From Pollutimonas sp035515055 (GTDB taxonomy: Bacteria > Pseudomonadota > Gammaproteobacteria > Burkholderiales > Burkholderiaceae_B), in NCBI GenBank assembly GCA_035515055.1, contig DATJBV010000025.1:1-64000 (forward strand): a DNA stretch of 64,000 bases. Direction: 5' to 3'. Each line of letters starts with the position of its first letter. Positions within the stretch are counted from its first letter, which is position 1. A program made the position numbers and the translations under genes. Below, piece after piece: positions 17,384 through 26,200 of the stretch. The notes beneath the pieces are model-generated. The model was given only the letters and a program-made list of their open reading frames with translations, did not search any database and had not been told where the DNA came from.

Positions 17384-17836
17384 TTAACGCAACGGTTCTT
17401 CGGTTTTCTCGCCGGCCGCCGGGGTCTCGGACTTGGCCGGCGGCGCTTTCGTCATGCCGGTATCGGCCTTCTGGAACGGCTGGCGCTTCGGCTGTTCGTC
17501 GCCTTCCCAGCGCACCAGGGTGTCGCCTTCGAACCAGACGGTGAATTTGCGCTCCTGTTCTTCGCCGTAGCCAGGCTTATTGAAGTAGGGGTAATCCCAG
17601 CGATTGGTGCGAAAGACGTCCTGGAGGGTAGGCGTGCCGAGAATGAAGCGAACTTGTTCGCGCGTCATGCCTTGCTGCAGCTGGGCAACCTGTTCCGCCG
17701 TGATCCAGTTACCCTGTTGCACATCGGGGCGATACGGGAAGCCCCAGTTGGTGGAGCCGCAGGCCGAAAGGACTACAGCCAGCACGCCCGCCGTCAGGCC
17801 GGCGCGAACCGTTGAAAATAGTGGTTTTGCAGTCAT
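17384..17836 (-). CDS. bamE: Outer membrane assembly lipoprotein BamE
   Basis: A 150-residue lipoprotein of the BAM complex. The signal peptide ends with the lipobox LSAC (acylated Cys26), followed by the SmpA/OmlA core with QLQQGMTREQVRFILGTP and a disordered Pro/Ala/Glu tail. ATG 17836 is preferred; a GTG two codons upstream is possible. It is divergent from fur across about 150 bases, an arrangement common in betaproteobacteria. Confidence 0.95.
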   Translation of the reverse strand: MTAKPLFSTVRAGLTAGVLAVVLSACGSTNWGFPYRPDVQQGNWITAEQVAQLQQGMTREQVRFILGTPTLQDVFRTNRWDYPYFNKPGYGEEQERKFTVWFEGDTLVRWEGDEQPKRQPFQKADTGMTKAPPAKSETPAAGEKTEEPLR

Positions 17837-17989
17837 CAGCACTAAGCACCCCTGTTGTATTCTGATCGAATAAAACCGTTATCATAAAGGTTTAAGAATA
17901 AACGCATAATAGCGTTAGTCGGAATCAAGCGCTTTTGCCAGCTAATGGCCGCTTTTAACCCGTCCGCCACCGCCAGAGGCATTTTAGCT

Positions 17990-18415
17990 ATGAACGACCA
18001 AAGTGAACTGAAGAATATGGGCTTGAAGGCGACTTTCCCTCGCCTCAAGATTTTGGATATTTTCCGCCGAGCGGATTTGCGCCACCAAAGCGCCGAAGAC
18101 GTTTACCGCACACTGATCGCCGAAGACGTCGACATAGGGTTGGCTACGGTATACCGGGTCCTGACTCAATTCGAACAGGCTGGCATTCTAGTACGCAGCC
18201 AGTTCGATGGAGGCAAGGCGGTGTTCGAGCTTAACGATGGCGACCACCATGATCACCTTATATGCACGAATTGCGGCAAAGTCGTAGAGTTCACCGACCA
18301 CGAGATCGAGAAACGCCAACACAAAGTGGCCAAGGACCAGGGATTTATCCTTGAAAGCCACACGATGCTGCTGTACGGAATTTGCCCGGAGTGCGGTCCC
18401 AAGCACGCGCGTTAG
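17990..18415 (+). CDS. fur: Ferric uptake regulator
   Basis: This 141-residue metalloregulator represses iron-uptake genes when loaded with Fe(II). It has an N-terminal winged helix (GLKATFPRLKILDIF onward), a HDHLICTNCGKVVEF metal and dimer site near residue 90, and a C-terminal CPECG pair. The start at MNDQSELKN matches the family; the frame opens 15 codons earlier. An inverted repeat AACGC-ataata-GCGTT at 17901-17916 in the divergent bamE/fur promoter may be regulatory. It converges on recN. Confidence 0.97.
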   Translation: MNDQSELKNMGLKATFPRLKILDIFRRADLRHQSAEDVYRTLIAEDVDIGLATVYRVLTQFEQAGILVRSQFDGGKAVFELNDGDHHDHLICTNCGKVVEFTDHEIEKRQHKVAKDQGFILESHTMLLYGICPECGPKHAR

Positions 18416-18424
18416 CCTTTCCGC

Positions 18425-20071
18425 CTATTCGGCCAGCAGCATTTCCTGCGCGTGTTTGCGCGTGGTCTCGGTAATTTTCAGGCCCCCCAGCATGCGAGCG
18501 ACTTCATTGACGCGGCCCTGGGAGTCGAGCGCATTGATGGCGGATGCCGTGCTGTTGCCCGCGGTTGCCTTCCGGACTTCGTAGTGATGCATGCCGCGTG
18601 CGGCCACCTGCGGAAGGTGAGTTACGCACAATACCTGATGGCGATTTCCGAGCTCGCGCAATAAACGGCCCACCACGTCGGCCACCGCGCCTCCGACACC
18701 GGTATCCACTTCGTCGAAGATGAGCGTGGGGACGCGAGCCGCTTGGCTTGCGATAACTGACAGCGCCAACGAAATGCGGGCAAGTTCGCCCCCCGACGCC
18801 ACCTTGGCCAAAGGCCGCGCCCGCGTGCCGGCGTGGCCGGCAACCATGAATTCAACCGTTTCGTTGCCATGCGCGGACGGCTCGCCCGCGAGCAGTTCGA
18901 TATGGAACAAGCCGCCTTTCATGGCCAGCGACTGCATAGCCTCGGTCACTTGCAGCGACAGCTTCTTGCTGGTTTTCTGGCGGGCCTTCGTCAGGGAGGA
19001 GGCCAGTTCTTGATAGCTTCGCCTGGCTTCGTCGGCCTGCTGCGCGAGTGCTTCTATGTTGGTCGCCTTTTGCGCATTGGCAAGCTGTTCGCGCCATGTG
19101 GCCTGGAGCGCAGGCAGTTCCGCCGGTTCGACCCTGAACTTTCGGGCGGCATCGAAGATGGCGGATAGCCTCTGCTCCGCGCTGGCCAGCGCGGCCGGGT
19201 CGAGTTCGAACTTGTCGAGGTAGCTATGCAGGTCTGAGGCGGCCTCGGTGCTGGCGATGCGCGCGGATTCGATGGCATCGTGAATGCCCTGCAGGCGCGT
19301 GTCGTGGCGCAATAGTTGGCGGATATGGCTTGCCGCGGCATTAAGCGCATGTTCGGCGGAACCTTCTTCGTCTTCGAGCGCGGCGAGCGCATGGGTTGCG
19401 CCTTCGAGCAATGCCTGGGCATGGGCAAGCCGGTTATGTTCATTGCTGATGTTTTCCCATTCGCCGGGCTGCAAACCCAGGCGGTCGAGCTCCGACAATT
19501 GCCATTCCAGGCGTTCACGCTCGGTTTGCAATGTGGCGGCATTTCTTTGGGCGGCATCGAGCAGGCCCTGGGCGACTTGCCATTGTTGCCACGCCTTTCG
19601 CACGTGTCGCGCGAGTGACAGGTGTTCGCCCTGGGCGTCCAGAAGGTCGCGTTGACTGGCGGTTTTCAAGAGGCTTTGATGCGCATGTTGGCCATGGATA
19701 TCGACCAGGTGCTCGCCAAGTTCGCGCAATTGGCCCAGGGTTGCGGGCGTGCCGTTGATGAAGGCGCGGCTGCGGCCCTGGTTGTCGACCACGCGGCGCA
19801 ATACCAGGGCGTCGTCGGGATCGAATTCGTGCTCTTGCAGCCACTCGACCAGGTCGGACGGCGCTTCGAAGACGGCGGATATGTCTGTGCGAACGGCGCC
19901 GTCGCGCACAACGGCGGCATCGGCGCGCGCCCCCAATGTCAAGGACAGGGCATCGATCAGGATGGATTTGCCCGCGCCCGTTTCACCGGAAAAGACCGTG
20001 AAACCATTTTCAAACTGTATCTCTGCCTGGTCGACGATGACAAAATCGCGTATGTGCAGGGTGCGCAGCAT
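18425..20071 (-). CDS. recN: DNA repair protein RecN
   Basis: A 548-residue SMC-like ATPase acting in double-strand break repair. Walker A is GETGAGKS near residue 30, a long coiled-coil middle region follows, and the C-terminal Walker B is LIFDEVDTGVGG. The start at MLRTLHIRDF is chosen because it matches the family; the frame is open 42 codons further up, into nadK. It lies four bases after nadK, suggesting co-transcription. No LexA box was identified upstream. Confidence 0.96.
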   Translation of the reverse strand: MLRTLHIRDFVIVDQAEIQFENGFTVFSGETGAGKSILIDALSLTLGARADAAVVRDGAVRTDISAVFEAPSDLVEWLQEHEFDPDDALVLRRVVDNQGRSRAFINGTPATLGQLRELGEHLVDIHGQHAHQSLLKTASQRDLLDAQGEHLSLARHVRKAWQQWQVAQGLLDAAQRNAATLQTERERLEWQLSELDRLGLQPGEWENISNEHNRLAHAQALLEGATHALAALEDEEGSAEHALNAAASHIRQLLRHDTRLQGIHDAIESARIASTEAASDLHSYLDKFELDPAALASAEQRLSAIFDAARKFRVEPAELPALQATWREQLANAQKATNIEALAQQADEARRSYQELASSLTKARQKTSKKLSLQVTEAMQSLAMKGGLFHIELLAGEPSAHGNETVEFMVAGHAGTRARPLAKVASGGELARISLALSVIASQAARVPTLIFDEVDTGVGGAVADVVGRLLRELGNRHQVLCVTHLPQVAARGMHHYEVRKATAGNSTASAINALDSQGRVNEVARMLGGLKITETTRKHAQEMLLAE

Positions 20072-20075
20072 GGGG

Positions 20076-20975
20076 TTATTCGTCCTCGTCCGAAGGTTGT
20101 GGCATGTGATTCCAGTACAGCTTGCGGCGCAAAGTGGAGAAGAAGCTGTAGCCGGTGGGATGAATAAAGCGTACTGTGTCCTTGGCGCGGCGTACATCGA
20201 TGCGATCGCCTGGCTGGCAGTCCGACCAGGTCTGCATGTCGAAGTGAACGCTGGCGCCGGAGTCGACCCGGCCCAGCGCGGTTATGGTGAGGCTTAGCGT
20301 GCCGCTGTCGGGCAGCACGATGGGGCGGTTGGAAAGCGTTTGCGGCGCTACCGGCACCAATAAAATGGCGTTCAGCTTGGGGTGTACGATAGGGCCGTTG
20401 GCCGAAAGCGAATAGGCGGTCGAGCCTGTTGGCGTTGCAACAATGATGCCGTCGGCGCGCTGGCTGTACATGAAGACACCGTCAAGTTCCACACGCACCT
20501 CGATCATGCCGCCGCGTCCGGCACGGTTCAAGACGACGTCGTTTACGGCAACGCCGGAATACATGGTGTTGCCGTTGCGCACGACGCGTCCTTCAAGGAG
20601 TACGCGTTCCTCGGTTTCGAAGTTGCCTTTAATGACGCTGGCCAACGCGTCGTTGGCACTGTGCAGCGGGATATCGGTGATGAAGCCGAGCCGCCCGTGA
20701 TTTATGCCGATCAGTGGGACGCGGCTATGCGCGAGCTGGCGCGCGGCGCCGAGCATGGTACCGTCGCCGCCCATGATGACGGCCAGGTCTGCGCGCTGGC
20801 CGATTTCTTGGTAATTGCCGACTGCATACTCGGCAATGCCGGTATTCTGCGCGGTTTCGGCTTCGATCAACACGTGGCATCCCGCCGCCTGCAACGCGGC
20901 AGCCAGCTTGCGCAACGGCGCATCGACACCGCTGTCCTGGTGTCGGCCGATTAGCGCAACGGTTTTGAAGTGCAT
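20076..20975 (-). CDS. nadK: NAD kinase
   Basis: The 299-residue enzyme phosphorylates NAD to NADP. The family motif GGDGTMLGAAR lies near residue 69 and the nucleotide-binding NDVVLNR near 144. It is divergent from hrcA across 115 bases that contain a 16-base palindrome, and it is followed at once by recN. Confidence 0.96.
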   Translation of the reverse strand: MHFKTVALIGRHQDSGVDAPLRKLAAALQAAGCHVLIEAETAQNTGIAEYAVGNYQEIGQRADLAVIMGGDGTMLGAARQLAHSRVPLIGINHGRLGFITDIPLHSANDALASVIKGNFETEERVLLEGRVVRNGNTMYSGVAVNDVVLNRAGRGGMIEVRVELDGVFMYSQRADGIIVATPTGSTAYSLSANGPIVHPKLNAILLVPVAPQTLSNRPIVLPDSGTLSLTITALGRVDSGASVHFDMQTWSDCQPGDRIDVRRAKDTVRFIHPTGYSFFSTLRRKLYWNHMPQPSDEDE

Positions 20976-21032
20976 AAAGTAATACCGTGTTGATTGGTGG
21001 AATAATAGGGATAGATTGATTATATGGTCCTC

Positions 21033-21048
21033 ACAGCCATATGGCTGT
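21033..21048. promoter_or_regulatory. 16-base perfect palindrome between nadK and hrcA
   Basis: ACAGCCATATGGCTGT is a perfect palindrome in the divergent promoter region, 43 bases before the hrcA start and 58 bases before nadK. It is not a CIRCE element. It could be an operator or a cruciform site; I cannot assign a protein. Confidence 0.4.
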
Positions 21049-21090
21049 AGGTAGAAAAACCAGCATCTGCAACATTACCGAAATATAGTC

Positions 21091-22101
21091 ATGGATGATC
21101 GAGCCAACGCGCTGCTTAAAGCGCTGATAGAACGCTACATTGCCGACGGGCAACCGGTGGGCTCTCGCACGCTCTCCCAAATGTTCGACCTGTCGCCAGC
21201 CACTATACGCAACGTCATGGCCGAGCTCGAAGACCTCGGCCTGATCCATAGTCCGCACACCTCCGCGGGGCGGATTCCCACGCCCAGGGGCTACCGGCTT
21301 TTCGTCGACCGTCTCCTTGCGGTGCAGCGCTTCGATGTACTGCAGCCCAGCCAGATACGCCAAATACTGCCGGCGGCGGAGCCGGGACGGGCGGTCTCGG
21401 CCGCCGCCGCGTTGTTATCGAATTTGTCGCAGTTCGCCGGCGTCGTTCTCGCACCGAAACGCGCCCAGGTTTTCCGCCAGATCGAGTTCATTCGGCTTTC
21501 AGACAAACGTGTGCTGCTCATCATCGTCACACCGGACGGCGATGTACAGAATCGCATTCTTTTCGTCAGCCGAGACTATCTCGACCAGGAATTATTGGAA
21601 GCCAGTAATTTTTTCAATCAACATTTTGCGGGCATGTCCTTCGAACAGGTGCGTCTCGCCATTGCCGACGAACTTTCTTCCTTGCAGGCCGATATCTCCA
21701 GGCTGATGCAAGCTGCCGTCGAAGCCGGAACCGCCAGCCTAGACTCCGACGAAGCGCTCGTCATTTCAGGCGAAAGCAAGCTGCTCGACATTTCCGAGAT
21801 CGCTTCCGACATGGACCGCCTGCGCCGCATGTTCGCCATGTTCGAGAAAAAAACGGACCTGCTCCAGCTGCTCGATGTCTCGAGCCGCGCACAAGGCGTG
21901 CAGATTTATATCGGTGGCGACTCGCAGCTCATGCCCATGGAAGACATGTCCATCGTTACGGCGCCTTATGGCGTAGATGGTTCGGTGGTGGGAACGCTTG
22001 GTGTCATTGGGCCCACGCGCATGGCCTACGAGCGAGTCATCCCGATCGTCGATATTACGGCGCGCCTGTTGTCTAATGCCCTAAGTCATAATCAATCATA
22101 A
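21091..22101 (+). CDS. hrcA: Heat-inducible transcription repressor HrcA
   Basis: This 336-residue repressor has an N-terminal winged helix (LSPATIRNVMAELEDLGLIH at about 32-51), PHTSAGRIPT, and a GAF-like regulatory domain ending VIPIVDITARLLS. HrcA represses chaperone genes by binding CIRCE. No CIRCE sequence (TTAGCACTC-N9-GAGTGCTAA) is seen in this cluster, so its targets, probably groESL, lie elsewhere. Ribosome-binding site is weak. hemH follows after seven bases. Confidence 0.96.
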   Translation: MDDRANALLKALIERYIADGQPVGSRTLSQMFDLSPATIRNVMAELEDLGLIHSPHTSAGRIPTPRGYRLFVDRLLAVQRFDVLQPSQIRQILPAAEPGRAVSAAAALLSNLSQFAGVVLAPKRAQVFRQIEFIRLSDKRVLLIIVTPDGDVQNRILFVSRDYLDQELLEASNFFNQHFAGMSFEQVRLAIADELSSLQADISRLMQAAVEAGTASLDSDEALVISGESKLLDISEIASDMDRLRRMFAMFEKKTDLLQLLDVSSRAQGVQIYIGGDSQLMPMEDMSIVTAPYGVDGSVVGTLGVIGPTRMAYERVIPIVDITARLLSNALSHNQS

Positions 22102-22108
22102 GTCCCTC

Positions 22109-23173
22109 ATGGCCAAGCTGTTTGCATCGCGTTACCTTCCCGAACCTGTCGATCCCCACGCATTGGACGAATGTCCGCCGCCCCGCGGGGCAGCCCCTGT
22201 CGGCGTGCTATTGGTCAATCTTGGCACACCCGATCAGCCCACTGCGGCATCCATACGCCGCTATCTTGGCGAATTTCTTTCAGATCCGCGCGTCATCGAA
22301 ATTCCCCAGTGGATATGGCAAGTCATTTTGCGCGGCTTCATACTTACCCGACGCCCCGCGGCGCTGGCGCCACGCTATCGGGAAATCTGGCTCGACGGCG
22401 GCTCCCCCCTACTGGTTTGGAGCCGGGCTCAGGCCCATGGCATTCAGAAGGCATTGACCGCGGCCAATATGGCGGTGCGGGTCGAACTGGCCATGCGCTA
22501 CGGCAACCCCGATATTCCGGGCGCCATGGACACCTTGCGCGACGCCGGGTGCGAGCGGATTCTTGTCGTACCGATGTACCCGCAGTACGCGGCAAGCACG
22601 ACGGCCACGGCGGTTGACGCCGTCGCCTCATATGCCGCGCGGCGACGCGATCAACCAGAACTGCGTTTCATCAAGCGTTACCACGTCGATCCGGGCTATA
22701 TCGGCGCGTTGGCGCAGCAGGTGAGGCAGTATTGGGAGGCCAATGGCAAGCCGCAGCGCTTATTGCTCAGTTTCCATGGGCTGCCTCAGCGCACTATCCG
22801 CCTTGGCGATCCCTATCACCGCGACTGCATGGAAACGGCGGCGTGTCTCAAGCAAGCGCTGGGCGCAGACGGCGATCGCATACACGTTGCTTTCCAAAGC
22901 CGGTTCGGAGCAGAGAAATGGCTGGAACCGTACACCGAGCCAACATTAAGACAATGGGCGCGCGAAGGCATAACAGGGGTCGATGTCATGTGCCCCGGAT
23001 TCCTTGCCGACTGCCTCGAAACCCTGGAAGAGATTCAGATGGAATGCCGCGATGCCTTCCTGGCCGAGGGCGGCAAGGCATTCCGCTATATTCCGTGCCT
23101 GAATGACGATGGCCTATGGATCACCAACTTCACGGCATTGATCAAGCGGCAGTTGGCGGGATGGGTTTCGTGA
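22109..23173 (+). CDS. hemH: Ferrochelatase
   Basis: The 354-residue enzyme inserts ferrous iron into protoporphyrin IX, the last haem step. Marks are GVLLVNLGTPDQP near residue 32, the catalytic-histidine segment LLSFHGLPQRT near 220 and the second metal-site region DVMCPGFLADCLETLEEI. The coupling of hrcA and hemH is common in Burkholderiales. A degraded gene remnant follows it. Confidence 0.96.
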   Translation: MAKLFASRYLPEPVDPHALDECPPPRGAAPVGVLLVNLGTPDQPTAASIRRYLGEFLSDPRVIEIPQWIWQVILRGFILTRRPAALAPRYREIWLDGGSPLLVWSRAQAHGIQKALTAANMAVRVELAMRYGNPDIPGAMDTLRDAGCERILVVPMYPQYAASTTATAVDAVASYAARRRDQPELRFIKRYHVDPGYIGALAQQVRQYWEANGKPQRLLLSFHGLPQRTIRLGDPYHRDCMETAACLKQALGADGDRIHVAFQSRFGAEKWLEPYTEPTLRQWAREGITGVDVMCPGFLADCLETLEEIQMECRDAFLAEGGKAFRYIPCLNDDGLWITNFTALIKRQLAGWVS

Positions 23174-23197
23174 TGGCGGCGGATTGGAATAAACTGA

Positions 23198-23359
23198 TCC
23201 TACGGGCCCTATGCGGTGATACGGGCCGACGAAGTGGATAAAGAGGGCCATATGGAGCCCACTGTCATCGGTGCCAATTCCAACATACAGGACGGCGTCG
23301 TCATGCACACCAACATAACCTTGGCTCAGGCCTATCGTCGCATTCAAAATGAATTCTGA
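23198..23359 (+). pseudogene. Remnant of a gamma-carbonic-anhydrase-like hexapeptide protein
   Basis: Frame 23198-23359 encodes SYGPYAVIRADEVDKEGH followed by MEPTVIGANSNIQDGVVMHT and then a short unrelated-looking tail ending RRIQNEF. The first part is the left-handed beta-helix core of the gamma-carbonic anhydrase/acetyltransferase family, but an in-frame TGA lies just upstream and most of the coils are missing at both sides. It has about 54 codons, against roughly 175-200 for an intact gene. I therefore call a deletion remnant. Confidence 0.65.
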
Positions 23360-23380
23360 GCCGATGCGACCATTTCCGGT

Positions 23381-23408
23381 CTTGAAACGGGGGCACATGC
23401 CCCCATTT
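23381..23408 (+). promoter_or_regulatory. Sigma-32 promoter of grpE
   Basis: CTTGAAA (23381-23387), a 13-base spacer and CCCCATTT (23401-23408) match the sigma-32 consensus almost perfectly. The spacer and -10 also form a GGGGGCA/TGCCCCC hairpin (23389-23404) followed by T5, which would pass for a terminator of the upstream transcript as well. Confidence 0.87.
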
Positions 23409-23444
23409 TTATTGAATTGAATCCTTAGCATGTGGAGATTTTTT

Positions 23445-24044
23445 ATGTCGGCAAACAATGAGCCCCTCGACCCTAAACAGACGGCGTCCCAGGATACCCC
23501 GGAACACACGGAGGTAAACGGGCAGGAAGGCGCGCAGCACGAGCCCCAGCCGGCAGAGGCTCAGCAGGTCGAAGCACAGGAAGATTGGGCGACGCTGCTG
23601 TCCGAGGCGCAGCAACAGGTGGCTCAATACCACGACCAACTCTTGCGAGCCAAAGCCGAAGTAGAAAATATCCGTCGCCGCGCTGCCGAAGACATCGCCA
23701 AGGCGCGCAAATTCGGAACAGAATCATTCGCGGAAAGCCTGATCCCGGTGCGAGATAGTCTGGAAGCGGCCCTGGCATTGCCGGATCAGTCGCCGGAGGC
23801 GTGGAAAGACGGCGTCGAAGTCACGTTACGCCAACTAAACGTTGCATTCGAGCGCAATTTGCTTAAGGAAGTGGCGCCTGCCGAAGGCGACAAATTCGAT
23901 CCGCACCAGCATCAGGCCATTTCGACCGTGCCTTCGGCCTTGCCGGAAGGCGCTGTGGTTCAGCTATTGCAGAAGGGCTACACGATTGCGGATCGTGTGC
24001 TGCGCCCCGCGCTTGTCATGGTTTCATCCGGCCAGAATGCCTGA
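23445..24044 (+). CDS. grpE: Nucleotide exchange factor GrpE
   Basis: A 199-residue co-chaperone that releases ADP from DnaK. An acidic, glutamine-rich disordered N-terminus (about 1-45) is followed by the dimerising long helix with QLLRAKAEVENIRRRAAED and a C-terminal beta domain ending DRVLRPALVMVS. The ATG at 23445 has GGAG seven bases upstream and is preferred over the ATG at 23430. Controlled by the sigma-32 promoter upstream. Confidence 0.96.
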   Translation: MSANNEPLDPKQTASQDTPEHTEVNGQEGAQHEPQPAEAQQVEAQEDWATLLSEAQQQVAQYHDQLLRAKAEVENIRRRAAEDIAKARKFGTESFAESLIPVRDSLEAALALPDQSPEAWKDGVEVTLRQLNVAFERNLLKEVAPAEGDKFDPHQHQAISTVPSALPEGAVVQLLQKGYTIADRVLRPALVMVSSGQNA

Positions 24045-24090
24045 GTTCAGCGGCGCGCTGTGCTTAATGTCATAAAACTACTGGGTAAGA

Positions 24091-24118
24091 CTTGAAATTA
24101 CGCGTCGTATCCCCACTT
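24091..24118 (+). promoter_or_regulatory. Sigma-32 promoter of dnaK
   Basis: CTTGAAA (24091-24097), a 13-base spacer and CCCCACTT (24111-24118) form a near-consensus sigma-32 promoter, leaving a leader of about 50 bases before dnaK. Spacing is the same as at grpE. The rest of the 133-base gap holds nothing else I can name. Confidence 0.87.
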
Positions 24119-24177
24119 ATGATCCATTCAGGCAGTTTTAACAAGATTCTTAATTTCACTTAGCAGGGTTATATATT

Positions 24178-26100
24178 ATGGGCAAGATTATCGGTATTGA
24201 CCTTGGCACGACCAATAGCTGCGTCGCAGTCATGGACGGCAGCAGTGTCAAAATCATCGAGAACGCCGAAGGCACTCGCACAACGCCTTCCATTGTCGCC
24301 TACATGCAAGACGGCGAAATCCTGGTCGGCGCACCCGCCAAACGCCAGGCAGTAACAAATCCCACGAACACGTTATATGCCGTCAAGCGCCTTATCGGAC
24401 GCAAGTTCGACGAAAAGGCTGTACAAAAAGATATCGATTTGATGCCCTATCGCATCATGAAGGCCGATAACGGGGACGCTTGGGTCGAGGCGCAAGGCAA
24501 GAAGCTTGCGCCACCCCAAATCTCTGCCGACGTACTGCGCAAAATGAAGAAGACGGCAGAAGATTACCTGGGTGAGGAAGTCACCGAGGCTGTTATCACT
24601 GTGCCGGCCTACTTCAACGACAGTCAGCGTCAGGCCACCAAGGACGCGGGCCGCATTGCCGGCCTGGACGTCAAGCGCATCATCAATGAACCCACTGCCG
24701 CGGCGCTTGCCTTCGGCATGGACAAAATGGAAAAGGGCGACCGCAAGATCGCCGTATACGACTTGGGTGGCGGTACCTTCGACATCTCCATCATCGAGAT
24801 CGCCGATGTCGATGGCGAAAAACAGTTTGAAGTCTTGTCCACCAATGGTGATACGTTCCTGGGCGGCGAAGATTTCGACCAGCGCATCATCGAGTACATC
24901 ATCGGTGAGTTCAAAAAGGAAAGCACGGTCGACTTGTCCAAAGACGTCCTGGCCTTGCAGCGCCTGAAGGAAGCGGCCGAAAAAGCCAAGATTGAACTTT
25001 CCTCGGCGCAGCAAACGGAAATCAACCTGCCCTATATCACGGCAGATGCTTCCGGTCCCAAGCACCTTAGCCTGAAAATCACGCGCTCCAAGCTCGAGGC
25101 GCTGGTTGAAGAACTTATCGAGCGCACCATGGCGCCATGTCGCGTTGCTATCAAGGATGCCGGCGTCAAAGTATCGGAAATCGACGACGTCATTCTCGTG
25201 GGCGGCATGACGCGCATGCCCAAGGTGCAGGAAAAGGTCAAGGAATTCTTCGGCAAAGAACCGCGCAAGGACGTCAATCCAGACGAAGCCGTTGCCGCGG
25301 GCGCAGCCATTCAGGGTTCTGTCTTGTCGGGCGACCGCAAAGACGTGCTGCTGCTGGATGTGACCCCATTGTCCCTGGGCATTGAAACCCTGGGCGGTGT
25401 CATGACAAAAATGATCCAGAAGAACACCACAATTCCTACCCGGTTCTCGCAAGTGTTCTCTACGGCCGACGACAACCAGCCAGCCGTGACGATCAAGGTG
25501 TTCCAGGGTGAACGCGAAATCGCCGCCGGCAACAAGGCACTGGGCGAATTCAATCTTGAAGGCATTCCGCCATCGACACGTGGTACCCCTCAAATCGAAG
25601 TCACGTTCGACCTGGACGCCAATGGCATATTGCACGTATCGGCCAAAGACAAGGGCACCGGCAAGGAAAACAAGATCACTATCAAGGCAAACTCCGGCCT
25701 GACCGACCAGGAAATCGAGCGGATGGTGAAAGATGCCGAAGCCAACGCCGAGGAAGATCACCGCATTGCAGAACTTGCCCTTGCTCGCAACCAGGGCGAA
25801 GCCCTACTGCATTCCACGCGCAAGTCGCTGGAAGAATACGGCGACAAGCTCGAGGCGTCCGAGAAGGAAAGCATTGAAGCTGCCATGAAGGAGCTTGAAG
25901 AGGTTCTTAAAGATGGCGACAAGGCGGCTATCGACGCCAAAGTCGAAGCGCTGTCCACCGCATCGCAAAAGCTGGGCGAGAAAATGTACGCAGACATGCA
26001 GGCTCAGGCGGCTGCGTCGCAAGGGGCCGCTGAGGCCACCGAGCCCGCCGACGACAATGTTGTCGACGCGGACTTCAAAGAGGTCAAGCGCGATCAGTAA
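24178..26100 (+). CDS. dnaK: Chaperone DnaK (Hsp70)
   Basis: The 640-residue ATP-driven chaperone begins with GIDLGTTNSCVAVMDG, has AVYDLGGGTFDISII near residue 195 and VILVGGMTRMPKVQ near 338, then the peptide-binding domain, helical lid and a disordered tail ending DADFKEVKRDQ. It works with DnaJ and GrpE, which flank it. A long open frame on the opposite strand is a codon-bias shadow. Confidence 0.99.
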   Translation: MGKIIGIDLGTTNSCVAVMDGSSVKIIENAEGTRTTPSIVAYMQDGEILVGAPAKRQAVTNPTNTLYAVKRLIGRKFDEKAVQKDIDLMPYRIMKADNGDAWVEAQGKKLAPPQISADVLRKMKKTAEDYLGEEVTEAVITVPAYFNDSQRQATKDAGRIAGLDVKRIINEPTAAALAFGMDKMEKGDRKIAVYDLGGGTFDISIIEIADVDGEKQFEVLSTNGDTFLGGEDFDQRIIEYIIGEFKKESTVDLSKDVLALQRLKEAAEKAKIELSSAQQTEINLPYITADASGPKHLSLKITRSKLEALVEELIERTMAPCRVAIKDAGVKVSEIDDVILVGGMTRMPKVQEKVKEFFGKEPRKDVNPDEAVAAGAAIQGSVLSGDRKDVLLLDVTPLSLGIETLGGVMTKMIQKNTTIPTRFSQVFSTADDNQPAVTIKVFQGEREIAAGNKALGEFNLEGIPPSTRGTPQIEVTFDLDANGILHVSAKDKGTGKENKITIKANSGLTDQEIERMVKDAEANAEEDHRIAELALARNQGEALLHSTRKSLEEYGDKLEASEKESIEAAMKELEEVLKDGDKAAIDAKVEALSTASQKLGEKMYADMQAQAAASQGAAEATEPADDNVVDADFKEVKRDQ

Positions 26101-26122
26101 GTCCTGGTCGTAGTCGGTTCGA

Positions 26123-26155
26123 GCCCGGTTTCTGGCGTTATGCCGGAAATCGGGC
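26123..26155 (+). terminator. Hairpin between dnaK and dnaJ
   Basis: A 14-base stem with two G-T pairs (GCCCGGTTTCTGGC pairing with GCCGGAAATCGGGC) and a five-base loop lies 22 bases after the dnaK stop, followed by a pyrimidine-rich CTTCTTGTT. It may partly terminate transcription or protect the dnaK mRNA end, giving more DnaK than DnaJ. Confidence 0.6.
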
Positions 26156-26200
26156 CTTCTTGTTCAGAAAGAATAAACGTCACAGACGCAAGCAATTCAA

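Noticed and set aside
23389..23412. GGGGGCA/TGCCCCC hairpin read first as only a hemH terminator
   Set aside because: It coincides with a sigma-32 -35/-10 pair with correct spacing; promoter function is the better primary call, though termination may also occur.
24373..25761. A 462-codon open frame on the minus strand opposite dnaK
   Set aside because: It lies fully inside dnaK, encodes no recognisable domain, and arises from codon bias in a highly expressed gene.
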